Assembly (NCBI RefSeq): GCF_030052815.1
Contig: NC_079499.1
Coordinates: forward strand, 70,881,760 to 70,945,759
Length of the DNA stretch: 64,000 nt
Reading direction: 5' to 3'
From: Hevea brasiliensis
Lineage: Eukaryota > Streptophyta > Magnoliopsida > Malpighiales > Euphorbiaceae
Position numbers and translations under genes: made by a program. The notes under the pieces were generated by a model. That model was not told the DNA's origin. It did not search any database and saw only the letters and a program-made list of their open reading frames with translations. The stretch's first letter is position 1, and each line of letters opens with the position of its first letter. Shown in pieces: positions 1 through 12,760 of this stretch.

Positions 1-752
1 AGATTAGGAAGCTTCATCAATTTCGGCCATGGAAGACTCTCAAGCTTTTCATTTCGGCCATGGTATTTGAATGAAGAAGATGAAGGTGTTAGTGGGTTTA
101 CACCTGCCCACATAAGGTTAATTTAATCCCCAAAGTGCTCCACTCATCAATATTTAATGATTTAATAAGTTAAAAGTGTTAATTACCTAATTTGAATCCC
201 ATTTTTGCTATTTACATTAGGTACCACTAAATTAATTTTTCATTATATTTTCCAGATGTAATATTATTTATTTTTAATGAGCATTTAGGTCAAAAGACAA
301 CTCGGGGTGTCAAATGACCACAATGCCCCTATTCGGGTTGCATTCTCGATTTTTCGGTAACACCGGGTTTTGTCCGTTTTTCGATTTCTCACTTTTCTTT
401 GTACTAATTATTTAATTTTTATGTAATATTTCTTATGGTATTTATACCTCAATAGGGGTCTATTTAAGTTCTAAAAATATTTTCCAAGGTTCCCCGCAGT
501 CCAGGGCTAGTCAACGGTCCACGCCGTGACTTCCCGGTGCGGTAACCCATCGCTAGGGTTCTCAGCTCGCTTAACTTGGTTACACTTCTTTGCTATTATT
601 TTTTCTTTATTTTTCTTGTATTTTCTTTTCTTGTATTTCATTATTTTATGTCTCCTCACTCTTATCGAAGTGTAGTTCTAGGCATTCTAGCTGTCCGGAC
701 AACACTGATCATTGAAACAGTAGAACGCACTACCGAACATAGGGGTGTTACA
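1..752 (-). mobile_element. Partial LTR of B-family Ty3/gypsy element (cut by window edge)
   Basis: This stretch aligns closely with 36300-37053 and 43206-43959, the U3 starts of the two LTRs of element B. It ends in GGGGTGTTACA, the inverse of the TGTAACACCCC that opens the LTR in its minus-strand sense. The remaining roughly 3 kb of the LTR lies left of the window. Whether it is a solo LTR or one end of a full element cannot be told. The short reading frame at 576-758 is LTR sequence and is not a gene. Confidence 0.85.
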
Positions 753-1736
753 AATTAAAAATAAGTTAATTAACTTCTAAAAAATTAAATAACAGGAAAT
801 TGGCCAAACTAAATTCAATTTTATCATCATAAAATTTAAAATAACAAAAAATTAAGAATATTATACATACTGAAATGAAAATTAATTTTATTTGATTCTA
901 TATTAATTACTAGAAATAAAAATATAATATTAAAAAAAGGAAATATTAAACTAGAAATTACAAGAAAAATTATTGAAACTAAAATAAAAAAAAAATGAAA
1001 ATTAAAAGAAAAATTAGATTTAAATTGGTTTCCTATATTGCTTGATCTTTAATTGGCAAAATTATTTTTCGTCGTTGGTTTGTTGTTGGTCTTTTTTCTT
1101 TTTATAAGTTCCTCAGAATTATCCAATCTCCACGTTCCCAGTGAACCACTCTCAAATAACATATAAATATTTGTGTTACGTTTTTTTTAATTATTTTAAG
1201 CTATCTAATTTAACTAATAAAATAAAATTAATTTAAAAAATTAATTAAATTAACCTTAATTCAAAATTAATTAAAATTTAATAATAGCACTAGCACATGT
1301 AAATTTTGATCACTTCACCAGATCACAAACAACATAGCTCATTATCCACATACAATCCATTTCATTGATTTTCATGGCTAGCTCTTCCAAATTTTCGGGT
1401 TCAAAATTTTCTATATGCCTCAGAGTTCTTCTTGCGAGTTTTCAAGGGAAATTAGTTAAACTCAGTATATTAATATCTATAAATAAAAGAAATTAATCAA
1501 ATCCATATATATCATTTACATCTGCCTGTAATTATATAAATATTAAAAGATAATTAAAAATTAATTGCATGTTTTTTCATAAATATATTATAAAATAATT
1601 TTATTAATTTAATTTAATAATCATGTATTACACTAATTTATTTAAAAATTTATATTTTAAAAAATTTAAAATTTTTGTAATAAAGCGTTTTTTCTCATAA
1701 AACAGATATATATAAAAAATCAATACCTTTAAAAAG

Positions 1737-1776
<40 letters not shown>

Positions 1777-4425
1777 AATGCATAAAATAACTTTCCCTTT
1801 GAGGGAAAAAAAAACCTTTAATGGCAATAATTTAAATTTTTATTTTTATTTTTATTTTTAACTAAATTTAAATAATCCACGAATAACCTGAATTATTTTC
1901 TACATAATTATCCAACATTCAATGCACATAGAAGGAAATTCGGTGAAAAAAAAAATAAAGAGATCCTCAATTATTTTAACGGAAAATAGCTTTTTAAAAA
2001 TTAAATAAATTTATGGTAGTTTAATGGATAAATCACAAGATGTCAGTCCCATGTGGCGAAACCGAGTGAATGCAACTGTAGCAAAACGATAGCGTAGACT
2101 TAAGGGTGCCAATATCCATTATCTGCTCCTCACCCCCGTAAAATCTGGACTTGGTCTCGTTGGTTTCTTTTATAATTGATTTCACTAATATTTAAATTCA
2201 AAATTATTATTATATTATTAATTGAAATTTTAGTTAATTAAATTTTAATTTATTTTTGTATTAAATTAAAATTCTGAATTTTTAGCACAACCAAATCTGA
2301 ATTAAATTGAAAGAACATTTTTAATTTAAGAATAATTTTAATTTAATTTAAATTTAATCCAAGTTGAGACCATATAATAATTAAAATATTATTTTTAAAT
2401 TATAAAGTTCTATAATTATAATTAAAAAATTAGTTAAAACAAATTTTTATATTTACATATAGGAATTTATAATTAAAAAACTCTATTTTTATCTAAATTA
2501 ATTCTTACATAAACCATTTTATTTTTAATTTTCACTATTAAGAAATTACAATTAATTTCAAAAGATAAAATTAAATGAAAGTAATAAAATTATATTGTAA
2601 AAATAAAAAAAAAAAGTTGACTTTTTTGCTTTTTTGCAAATTTCTTAATATGAAGTTGAATAATCTGCTTTAAATTAATTAAGAAAAATTAAATTTAATC
2701 CATGATTAAAAATAATGTGAAATAAATCAAGACGAAAGGGCACGATGACTTGTGAGAAAAAAAGAGGCCAGCAAAATTATAGTAAATTTTTACTAAAAAG
2801 ATCTCAATAAAATATTGGGATAAAACTCTAATAGCGGTGTAAGTTGTTTGGTTTAAGCCTAAACAAGTGAGTAAAACAAAACTATTGTAAAAGTTATATT
2901 ATGATAAAAAAATGTGGGTCCAATCCAATTCCGTAGACTGTTATGTTAATTTATTATCTAATTTATTTAATTAAATCAAAATGATTTGAGTTTCACTAAT
3001 AAATCACATTTACAAAAGCTTGTTTATTTTTAAATAATTTGGTATGAATAAAATAAAAAAAAAAGATTCATTTATTAGTTTGGCAGGTTGGGTCATTGGA
3101 AGTTAATAACTTCAGCAAAATTAATACCGTGTAATTTAACCTTTTTACTTTTAAATTTTTATTTTTAAAAATTATTAATAATATATTTAAATTTTATTTT
3201 AAATCCATGTAACAATTAAAAATATATTTAATAACTATTTTTTCTGTTTTTAATATTTTCATTAATATTTTATTTATGATAAAAAGAGATAATTGAGATG
3301 ATAAAAATAAAGAAGAAATTATTGAATGCACTTAAAAATTTAAATTTCAATATTTTTATATTCATATAAATGTAATTTTTTTTTATAAATTGTAAACATT
3401 AATTATTTTTAGCTTTGATTGAAATTTTAAATTTAAGGCTTAAATAATAATTATTTCAATTTCATTTTTAAAAATAAAAACGTAAAAAAAAATTGTTATC
3501 AAAACCCCAATCAAACGCTGCTAGGAGTGGTCTGTGCAAACGAACGCACTGAATCAAATAAGTTTTTTTTACTTTTTTTTTTTGGAAACCGAATCAAATA
3601 AGTTCAGCTGACGGAGAAAAGATAAATGTGGAGAAATTAACACGTGGATTTTCCGTACGGCATGGCGATGCGGATAAAAGAGCTTTAATCTGTAGAATAA
3701 TATGTGGGCCCTCTACTTTTGACTATTTGTTTGTTTGCATCCATTTGATAGGGTGATCGTTTTTATTATTTATAATAATCCTAAATTAAAACATTACAAA
3801 TTATACAAAAAAAATTATATTTTTTTAAAGAAATTTCACTCTCCTCATAATTTATTTTATTTTCTATTATAGTAATGGTAGTATTTTTCGGATCTTTTTC
3901 TTGCTGCAGCCAAAATTGCGAAGCAAAGGGAGTGGAGGTGGAGAATACCTCTTATGTCATTCTCAAACAAATTTGATTTTGACCAATTGATAATTTCTTG
4001 TCACAACTTTTTTTAAAACCAATTTCTTATCGCTGCTTTTTCAAATTCATATATAGAAAAAGGAATTAAATTGGAAATCTTATCTTATGGATAAAATCAA
4101 TGAAATTTAATTATTTATAATTTGATAAATTAAACTTTTTATTAAAAATTTATGCTTAAAAATATTAATATTTATAATTTTATCCAAATCTAGGAATATT
4201 AATTGACATTTTAGTTTGGTATTTTTGCAACACTAAAAATAGAGAAAAATCATTATAAATGAAAAGAAGAAGAAAAAGGATAAAATTAACAAAAGAAATA
4301 GCTCCCACAATGCAAGGCATTATATAAAATAAATAAATAAATAAGATGGTTATGGTGAGCGAAGGAGAAAACGACAGAAAAAAACAGTATAAGCCCAAAT
4401 GACATGTTCCTCCTTGGGTTATCGT
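753..4425. other. AT-rich intergenic DNA, no gene seen
   Basis: Long A/T runs, stops in all frames and no protein-like reading frame. No LTR sequence is recognisable. Around 2041-2165 and 3515-3720 the base composition is more balanced, and a CACGTG box occurs at 3641-3646, but no coding sequence follows either block, so I do not call a promoter. Confidence 0.6.
1739..1774. repeat. (AT)n microsatellite
   Basis: Uninterrupted AT dinucleotide run of about 36 bp in intergenic DNA. Confidence 0.95.
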
Positions 4426-4684
4426 TAGGGGTGGTCACGGTTCGGTTTCGAACCGGAACCGAACCGGAACTGGTTCGGTCAAAACCGGACCGAAACCGGT
4501 CAAAACCGAAACCGATTCCGAACCGGACCGAAACCGCCCTTTTACGGTTTGGTTCAGGTTCATATTTTTTAGAAACCGTGAACCGGCGGTTCCGAACCGG
4601 ATTGAACCGATAGTTTTAAACCGGACCAAACTAGTGATTTAAATACAAAAAAATTCAATAAATAACTCACTACACTCCTAATTC

Positions 4685-4687
<3 letters not shown>

Positions 4688-4728
<41 letters not shown>

Positions 4729-4736
4729 TTAATTCT
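4688..4736. repeat. (TA)n microsatellite
   Basis: TA dinucleotide run of about 48 bp inside the hAT-like element. Confidence 0.95.
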
Positions 4737-5014
4737 CTACACAATTATTTTCTACACTCTCTTTAATTCTCAACTCTTTTAATTTCTCTCAAATTTTCTA
4801 AATAATTATTTTCTATATTCCTTTTAATTCCCAATACTTTCATAATTCTCCTACTTTATTATTTTATATGCTCACTAAAATTTTTAATGCTATATCAATT
4901 ACTCTGTTATTATTTTATATATTCAATAAAATTTTCAATACCCTCTATTTTGATTTTTTTTTCTTTTATATTTTTTTAATTATCAATTATCATATAATTT
5001 TTTAAAAAAGGGCA

Positions 5015-5330
5015 AGTAATACTCAACTCAACTCAATTCAACTAAACTTTTATCCAAAAAATTTATTGGGGTCGGCTATATGGATTCTCTTTCTCCACTC
5101 TAAACGATTTTGGATTAAATTATCGGAAATGTGTAATACTTTTAGGTCATGTTGTACTATTCTCCTTTAAGTTAGTTTAGGTCTACCTATTCTTTTCTTT
5201 CTATTCTCTAACTCAATGTGCTCTACATGTCTAACTAGAATTTTCCTATGTCTATGCTTCACATTACCAAACCACCTCAATCTCCCTTCTCTCAACCTAT
5301 AACTGAAAATTTTGATTCATCTAAATTCTA
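5015..5330 (-). mobile_element. 3' end of an RTE-type LINE (truncated)
   Basis: Read on the minus strand, 5050-5310 translates to LREGRLRWFGNV, later RKKRIGRPKLT, then LEWRKRIHIADPNKFFG and a stop. This is the conserved C-terminus of the plant RTE reverse transcriptase ORF (family form: REGRLRWFGHV, RGRPKKTW, AEWRKRIHVADP). One internal stop interrupts it where the family has a Trp codon. The stop is followed by a short tail of (TTGAG)n type, seen as TCAACTCAACTCAATTCAAC on the plus strand at about 5024-5043. RTE elements commonly end in such short tandem repeats. The copy is strongly 5'-truncated and inserted into the hAT-like element. Confidence 0.75.
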
Positions 5331-5819
5331 AAGGGATACATAGGCAAAATTAAGTTTATGCACATTTTTCTAATTTTTTTTAAATTAATTTCATCTCTAG
5401 TTTTTAATAAGTTCAAGTCTTTACTTATTAAATTTTTCTTAAAAATAAGTTAATTTTATTCTTTTTATTCTTATTTTATTTTGATTAAAAGATTTTTAAG
5501 AAAAATTAAAATATTTTTACAAATATAACTTAAATTATAAATCAATAAAATTTTTCTCTAATTTTTTCCTTTAAATCGCTCTTAAACCGCTATAAAATTG
5601 CTTCCAAACCGTCATTCAAACCGTTTTGAACTGTCATTTTTTGAACCGTCTCTTAAACCTTTTTAAACCGGGGCTCGAACCGGAACCGGCGGTTCAGGAA
5701 CCGTCTTCCAAACCGTTCCATGACGGTTTGGTTCAGGTTCATGATTTTATTGAACCTGAACCGGCGGTTCAGGAACCGTAACCGGCGGTTCCTGAACCGT
5801 GGCCACCCCTAGTTATCGT

Positions 5820-6346
5820 TTTTCTGTTAGGCTATTTATTAAGAGCCATCACCCCTCAGATGAAAAAAAAAAAAATGCCATATATTTTGGCCCACAGAAA
5901 ATTCATCATATTGTCTATTCTAAATTCCAAAATAAATTAATAAATAAATAAACAAAATAATTTTTTAAAATTATTATTATTATTATTAAAGTAATTAGGA
6001 TTGAAAGCCAAATATTTATGTACTTACAATTATAGCAGATGTTTTAGTTTTGACTATAAATCTCATTCTTTGATATTATTGCAATTATAATTACTAAAAT
6101 GGTAACTAAACACTCATTAATTATTTTAAAAATTATAACTACATCAATTAGAAGAATAAAATTAACCTATTCATAATATATACAAAGATAAATTTCTTTG
6201 AATTTGAGTGATAAAAGTTAAAGTTTAAGATATTTGATTATGATAATTATAAGTTTAATGAATAAATCTAAATTTTCCTAAATTAATTTTGAGTTTTGAC
6301 CATAATTTCACTCAATCTCAAAAGTTAGAATTTATAGTTCAAAATT
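5820..6346. other. AT-rich intergenic DNA, no gene seen
   Basis: Between the hAT-like element and element D. Only A/T-rich sequence with scattered (ATT)n; no coding or repeat family recognised. Confidence 0.6.
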
Positions 6347-6351
6347 AGAAT

Positions 6352-9300
6352 TGTAACACTCTCACTGTAGTAATTTCATACATTTTACTATTTCAGTGAT
6401 CGGTGTCAGTTCGAACAGCTAGAACGTCTGGAAAAATATTTAGATTAGAGTTAGAAATCATAAATAACTCAAATAATGGTGAGAAAAATTTAGGAAAAAT
6501 TTTAGAAATAAAGTACAACCAAGTTAAATGAGCCGATGCCCTAACAATGGGTAACCCAATGAGAAGTTACTGTTTTCACAGCTAGAAACCTTAAACATAA
6601 GGAAAAATTAATGAAATAATTTTTGAGACTCCAGATAAGAGTTATTGAAGTTTCTATGGCATTAGAATGCCAAGAAAATGCTTAAAATTTTTTTTCGATC
6701 GGTACAGACGATTTTGGCTCAATAAGCCAAACGGAGGGCATTTTGATCATTTCGTCTTCGGAGATGATTTTTGATTGACTTGTCCAGCTAAGTAAATAAT
6801 TATTATGACATAAAATATGAATAAATATTACTAAAAATTAAATTGAAAATGAGTAGAAAAGAAAAGAAGAGAAAATGAGTTAAATTTGGAATTATGACCT
6901 CATGCTTATGTCATTACAATGCCTCCACCTAATCACCACTCGACAAATAAATTAAAGGGATAAAAATAACATAAAAATGGGACAAAAATAAAAAAAATTC
7001 CAGTAGCTTCTTCCTCATTTCAATCGCAACTCATCTCTCTCTACCACCACCATTTTTGTTCTTCCTTCTCTCTAAATTTTTCTTGCTAACACACCATAAA
7101 ATTGCTTGTTGGCTTCACAAAAATTTGTCATCACCACTAGAGCAAGACTTGGGCAGCAAAAAGAAGTAAAAATAAAGGAGTTTATCAAGCTTGGATTTGG
7201 CACACAACAAGGTTAGTGCCAATTCATCCTTAAACCTTTGTGTATACATCATGTGGAGTATGAAATGAGTGTGAAATTAAGAGAATTGAAACAAATTTTG
7301 CATGAATAAATTCCACCAATTTCGGTAGCCTTAGGGTACATTAGGGTTTCATTGATTAGATTGAATTATAGTTGTACATAGCTACCATTGAACATAAATT
7401 TGATGCTTTGATTCATTGATTGCATGTATATAGAGAATTGAAGTTGTTGGAGTTAGGGTTTGGGCAACAAATTTATGATTTTGCTCATGTATGGTGAAAG
7501 GAAATTCTAATGGTCAATTAGTGACCATTTGGTTGTGTTTGAGTATGAAATGAAGCGAATTGTGCCATGGGAATTGAGATTAGAGGTGCTGCCTTGAGTG
7601 ACCTGTAGGGCTGGGTGTGAGTTCAGCAAGGTTGGACAGCTTTAACTTGAGTTGTATAGTTTCAATTGGTGCAAGGCTAATTGGATATGAAATTAGACAC
7701 ATAATGGCACAACTTTGATGAAGGAACATTGTCCAAAAAATAAACTTAGGATGCCCTAAAAATTGACCAAATCCAGCTAACACACATTCTGCTTGGGCAA
7801 AATAACCAAATGAACAATGTTCATTCATTTGGTCATAACTCAGTGTAGAAAGGTCCAATTGACCTAAAATTTATATAAAAGAAAAGCTTAGACAATTTAG
7901 AACAACTTTTATATTGAACACAAACTCTAATTCTGAACTTAAATAAATGAAATTATCGGCCAAAGTTGAGCTACCAAATATGGCAGAATGGGATTCTGCC
8001 CAGAAATTCTAGGCAGATGCCAATTCGGCCAGCCCTGCTCAAAGTGGCATATCTTGAACTAGAAATCTCTAAATGGAGTGATTTAAAAAAGGAATTAAAG
8101 AACACACATAAAGGAACAAATTTTATGTAGATAATATTGCCAAATTCTTACTGTATAATTGACCAATAGAACACTAAACCAAGTACTTGAAATCTGAAAA
8201 TTTTAAATTACCAACCCTAAGCTTTGAAATAGAATTGGCAACCAATGTCAACAATTTTAGAATGAAAAATGTAAAATGTTGGTGATATTAGAACTAATAT
8301 ACCTATTGTCTATGAAAAAGTCAATATTTGAGTTGACTAATAAAATGAATAGTAGCCATAAAATTTCAATTTCAAAGAATTACATAGTTAAAAAGTGTAA
8401 TTGCCCTAGTAAGCCTAGTGTGATTAGTTTGGATAGGTTGGCATGCCAATAGGGTTTTGTTAGTAGTACTGCACATAGCATCTTGCCATTTTGTGATTCA
8501 TGGCTTAAATGGCCATTATGTGATTTTATGACTTTTAGCCATTCTGACATCGTTATGATACTTGGCCTTGTGCCTAATATTTATTACAACTTTTTATTAG
8601 CTGCTTTGTTACACACCGGGAGACACTTTGTGACTGATGGTGTGACTGCCTGAGGTACTTGGTACCCTGTGCTAGTTTACCCGTTATCCAGTCCAGTTAA
8701 CTGGTATAGGTTACTTGGGCAACAAAAAATAAATATTGAAAAATTTTAATCAATTATTGACCAAATAAATAATGTTACAAATAATTAAAAAAAAATTGTC
8801 AGTATGAAAAATCAACACATACACTGCATATTTATTTCTTTTTAGTTCTTTTTATTTTATTATTGGCACCGCTAAGCAGTATTGCTTAGCGCGTTGTTTT
8901 TTGCCACGCGTAGGTTCTGGAGAGACTGACAGAGAGCCCAGCAGACCACAGATTGGGTGAGGCTTATTCATAAATTGCATAGTGACCATGTCACCTCATA
9001 GGTTACAGTGCATTGGTAGGATACTATGTCTCATTTTGGTATTTTATACTGTTTATACTTTGTAATTAAACTTTTATTTTATCATGTATATGTGAAACCC
9101 ATGTAATATAATTTTGTGTGAATGTCAGTATTTGTAAATTTGTAATTATAATTGAAAATTGAGTATTTATTTATGTTTTGGGATGTAAAATGAATGAATG
9201 AAAAATGGAAGAATTTTTGAGAATTGAAGAGAAAATTTGGAGTTGTGGAATTGAATGACTATTGGAAGTGTTTTTCACAGGTTTTGAAGAATTGTTTTCT

Positions 9301-9530
9301 TTATTTTTAGCCGGGACTTTGCCGGATTTTCTATAAAATTTTTGGAACCCCAAATTAATTTATAATTTTAATAAATGATCTAAATGAGATTAATTTCATA
9401 AATTTCACTTAATAATTATAAATAAATAAATCAAGAATGAATAATAATAAATGAGATAAAATATGGTGTTTCGATACACTGTGTGGCATATCTTGCTCGG
9501 CTACACTGTAGACGGGTAAGAGGTGTCACA
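6352..9530 (+). repeat. 5' LTR of element D (3179 bp)
   Basis: Begins TGTAACACTC, ends AGGTGTCACA, followed at once by TTTAG and the PBS. It matches 14333-17471 plus 48171-48205. It carries the paired hairpins at 8872-8910 and inverted motifs such as GACCTG/CCAATTG in its centre. The antisense frame at 7580-7858 recurs in other LTR copies but has no recognised function. Confidence 0.92.
8872..8910 (+). promoter_or_regulatory. Twin hairpin in LTR (D type)
   Basis: First stem CTAAGCA with loop GTAT and TGCTTAG. Second stem CGCGT with ACGCG follows without a gap. It lies about 620 bp before the LTR end. Equivalent pairs with different stem sequences occur in the other LTR families; the role is unknown. 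Confidence 0.6.
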
Positions 9531-9535
9531 TTTAG

Positions 9536-9547
9536 TGGTATCAGAGC
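9536..9547 (+). promoter_or_regulatory. Primer-binding site of D (tRNA-iMet)
   Basis: TGGTATCAGAGC, 5 bp after the 5' LTR. This complements the 3' end of plant initiator Met-tRNA and primes minus-strand DNA synthesis. Confidence 0.93.
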
Positions 9548-9658
9548 ACGGTTTAGTGCATTTCTGGGTCTAGATAGAGTCCATACCATGCATTGCATTT
9601 GTAAGAGTCGAGGTGACACTAATACAGATCTGTTTGTTTTTCTTATTTTGATTAGGAT

Positions 9659-10880
9659 ATGGACCCCACGTCACAGAGAGTAGTAGATGAAGAAGTGGAG
9701 AGTCATGCTCTACCTGTAGCTGAGACTAGAGGCAGGGGAGAACCTGCTCCACCAGCACCAAAGGTGCCTGCATAGCCTCCGCTGGCTATGTTTCAGCACA
9801 TTGCGGATTTCTTCAGACAAATGGCTGGGGTTATGCCACCACCACCACCTTCACAGTAGAAATCTCACCTAGAAAAACTGAGGAAATTCAGAGCTGTGGA
9901 CTTTTTGGGTAAGAGAGAAGAAGACTCAGTGGCAGTTGAAAATTGGTTTGACAGAACCATCTGGGTATTGAAGCAACTGAATTGCACCCCAGAGCAAAAC
10001 TTAGAGGGTGCTGTGTCCCTACTCTAAGACGATGCCTATTAGTGGTGGGACACAGTATCTAGTGAGGTGTAGCCCCAGCAGATCACTTGGGAATTCTTCC
10101 TTGCTGAGTTCAAGAAGAAATATGTGGGCAGTGTATACTTGGAAGACTGAAGAAGAGAATTTATTAGCCTGAGGCAGAGGCAGCTATTAGTAGCAAAATA
10201 TGAATGGGAATTTGTGAGATTAAGTAGGTATGGGAGAGAGATAGTTCCTACAGAAGCAGAGAGTTGTAAAAGCTTTGAAGAGGGACTCAATAATAACATT
10301 AAAATAATGATTACAGCCTTGGGGATTTCTGATTTTGCCAAGTTAGTTGAAGTTGTTTTAAAGGTTGAAAAAGTCAGGATAAGTGAGCAAACCAGAAGAG
10401 AGAGACAGTAGAAGAGGGGTCTATGTTAGTCCAGTTCATCCTTAGCACCTGCGAAGAAATTTAAAGGTCCACCTGCTCAGAGTTCGGGTCAGCCTCAAGG
10501 TCAGGGTCAGTCCCAGGGGCCCAGACCACAGTTCACACCTAGGAGAGGCCAGTCCACACTATCAGTGGGTAGCTCTCTAGGGACGATGTTTAGGGGACCA
10601 GCCCCAGCATCTTCTGCCTACCCACACTGCCTAAAGTGGCATTAAGGGGGAGTGTTGGAGAGTGACGAGTGCCTGCCTAAGGTGTGGGTCTACAGAGCAT
10701 CAGTTAAGGAACTGTCCATGCAGAACTACTACAGCTGCTCCAGCACAAGCAGATAGACCTACCCCTGCACCTCAAAGGGGTAGGAAGTCTGGTAAATCTG
10801 AGGCAACTGGTCTATCACAGAGACCTGCATCTGAGACAGCCGAGAGGCCAGAGTACCTGCCAGGGCTTATACCATGAGAG
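9659..10880 (+). pseudogene. gag: gag of element D, degenerate
   Basis: Capsid/nucleocapsid gene. The start ATG at 9659 opens MDPTSQRVVDEEVE, parallel to MDPALQRAVDEEVE of element G. Retained parts include the capsid stretch with EFISLRQRQL and FVRLSRYGREIVPTE (about 10150-10260) and the CCHC knuckle CLRCGSTEHQLRNC near 10674-10716, with all four ligands present. It is dead: in-frame stops at 9773, 9857, 10025, 10148, 10409, 10427 and 10643, an extra base near 10643, and a 7-base loss near 10850 compared with G. The stop at 10409 (RERQ-stop-KRG) is also present in G. Upstream, the leader from 9531 holds the PBS and a pyrimidine tract ending in TTAG just before the ATG. Confidence 0.88.
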
Positions 10881-11377
10881 CTTAGGAGGAGCAAGATGTC
10901 CCGGATGTCATTAGGGGTATGTTCTCCCTCTACAATACATCTGTGCATGCATTGGTGGATCCATGATCCACTCATTTACACATTTGCATTAACTTACCTG
11001 TAGAAAGGGGGATACTAGCAGGGTAGAGTAACCAAGACATTCTGATCACTAATCTATTAGGCCACAGTGTAGTGGTGAATAAGGTCTACAAAGGTTGCCC
11101 GTTAAGGATTCAGGAGTATGAATTCTCAGCAGACCTGATTGAATTGCCTTTCCACGAGTTCGACGTGATTTTGGGAATGGACCGATTGTCACGTCATCAT
11201 GCAATGGTTGATTGTAAATTGAAGAGGATATCCTTGAAAACTCCTGATGGTAATGAGATCACAGTTGTGGGGGAAAGGAAAGATTTCTTATCCAATGTCA
11301 TCTCAGCCACAGTTACAAGAAAACTGATGAGAAAGGGCTGTGAAGCCTACCTAGCATATGTGGTTGATACTAAATAG
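10881..11377 (+). pseudogene. pro: Protease region of element D, degenerate
   Basis: Retroviral-type aspartic protease that would cut the Gag-Pol polyprotein. The catalytic motif region reads ALVDP-stop-STH near 10957-10980; element G has LVDPGSTHS there, so the glycine codon GGA has become TGA. Downstream the family blocks VVNKVYKGCPLRIQ, ELPFHEFDVILGMD and HHAMVDCKLKRISL are intact to VVDTK, where a TAG at 11375 replaces the CAG seen in G. Another TAG at 10883 sits at the gag-protease border, again CAG in G. The reading frame is continuous with RT, as in other plant Ty3/gypsy elements. Confidence 0.85.
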
Positions 11378-12760
11378 GCTAAGCCAAACCTGAGTGATAT
11401 ACCCACAGTAAAAGACTTCCCAGATGTGTTTCCTAAAGAATTGCCTGATTTGCCACTAGAAAGGGAAGTCAAATTTGCTATTGAGGTACTGTCAGGTACA
11501 ACACCAATTTCCATTACTCCTTATAGGATGGCACCCACAAAATTGAAGGAACTGAAAATCCAGTTGCAGCAGTTACTGGATAAGGGGTTTATACGCCCCA
11601 GTGTGTCACCATGGGGAGCTCCAGTGCTGTTTGTGAAGAAGAAGGATGGGACTTTAAGGCTATGCATTGATTATCGGCAATTGAATAAAGTGACTGTGAA
11701 GAATAAGTATCTGTTACCTAGAATAGATGATCTGTTTGATCAGTTAAAAGGAGCTGGAGTATTTTCCAAAATTGATATCAGATCAGGGTATCATCAGCTG
11801 AGGGTAAAGGATGCAGATGTGCCAAAGACTGCATTCAGAACCCGATATGGGCATTATGAGTTTCTAGTGATGCCCTTTGGCCTAACAAATGTACCAGCAG
11901 CATTCATGGACCTTATGAACCGTATCTTTCATTCATATCTAGATTGGTTCATAGTGGTCTTTATTGATGATATCTTGGTGTATTCCAAGACCAGGGAAGA
12001 ACATGATGAGCATTTGAGGATTGTTCTGCAAACCCTGAGGGATAAGAAGCTATATGCTAAGTTGTCCAAATGTGACTTCTGGTTGAGTGAAATTGCATTC
12101 CTTGGACACACAGTATCAGCTGATGGGATTAGAGTGGATCCCAAGAAGATAGAAGCAGTGATGGAGTGGAAGCCTCCCAGAAATACAACTGAGGTCAGAA
12201 GTTTCTTGGGGCTAGCTGGGTATTATAGAAGATTTGTGAAGGGGTTCTCTTTAACAGCTGCTCCAATGACTAAGTTGTTACACAAGAATATTAGATTTGA
12301 CTGGAACAACAATTGTTAAGCTAGTTTTGAGAGGTTGAAGGCTATGCTAACAGAGGCACCAGTGTTGACACAGCCAGTATCTGGGAAAGACTTTATGGTC
12401 TATAGTGATACCTCATATAATGGGTTAGGGTGTGTATTGATGCAAGAAGGGAAGGTGGTCGCCTGTGCTTCCAGGCAGTTTAGGCCACATGAACAAAACT
12501 ACCCTACCCATGATTTGGAACTTGCAGTAATTATCTTTGCACTGAAGATATTGAGGCACTACCTATATAGGGAAAAATGCTATATTTACACGGACCAAAA
12601 AAGTCTGAAATACTTGCCAACCCAGAAGGAGCTCAACCTTAGACAGAGGTGATGGATTGAATTCCTGAAGGACTACGATTGTGTGATTGACTACCACCCT
12701 GGGAAGGCAAATATAGTTGCTGATGCTTTGAGCAGAAAATCCATTGTAGCCTTGAGATCT
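11378..12760 (+). pseudogene. pol: Reverse transcriptase-RNase H of element D, degenerate
   Basis: RT begins after the linker [13 protein letters not shown] and covers about 11480-12100. It contains [45 protein letters not shown] and the catalytic FIDD at 11960-11971. The connection reads [17 protein letters not shown] and [14 protein letters not shown]. RNase H starts with [14 protein letters not shown] (about 12397-12440) and includes YPTHDLEL and IYTDQKSL (usual form TDHKSL), ending near VADALSRKS. Stops at 12317 and 12650 each match a CAA or CGA codon in element G, so both are C-to-T changes. The 297-residue run 11426-12319 is the longest open piece. Confidence 0.93.

Larger units (their letters stand above)
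4426..5811. mobile_element. Non-autonomous hAT-like DNA transposon
   Basis: The element starts TAGGGGTGGTCACGGTTC and ends with the inverse of TAGGGGTGGCCACGGTTC, giving terminal inverted repeats with one mismatch over about 18 bp. It is flanked by a perfect 8-bp duplication, GTTATCGT, at 4418-4425 and 5812-5819. Eight-bp duplications and TAGGG-type ends are known for the hAT superfamily. Both subterminal regions (about 4430-4630 and 5600-5800) are packed with short direct and inverted copies of ACCGGTTC/GAACCGG, as expected for hAT transposase binding regions. No transposase is encoded. The frames at 4404-4613 and 4435-4629 only read through the subterminal repeats. The middle holds a TA repeat and an RTE LINE fragment. 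Confidence 0.85.

Noticed and set aside
576..758. 60-codon frame with a hydrophobic start
   Set aside because: It lies in LTR sequence and recurs in both LTRs of B (36838-37101, 43744-44073); no protein family fits.
3641..3646. CACGTG G-box with nearby TATA-like sequence
   Set aside because: No gene lies downstream on either strand; a six-base motif in 3.6 kb of A/T-rich DNA is expected by chance.
4404..4629. Overlapping frames on both strands rich in Arg, Pro and Asn
   Set aside because: They only translate the ACCGGTTC subterminal repeats of the hAT-like element.
9601..9655. GTAAG...TTAG just before gag of D, similar in G
   Set aside because: At 55 bp it is below the usual minimum size of plant introns; only the acceptor side is considered further.
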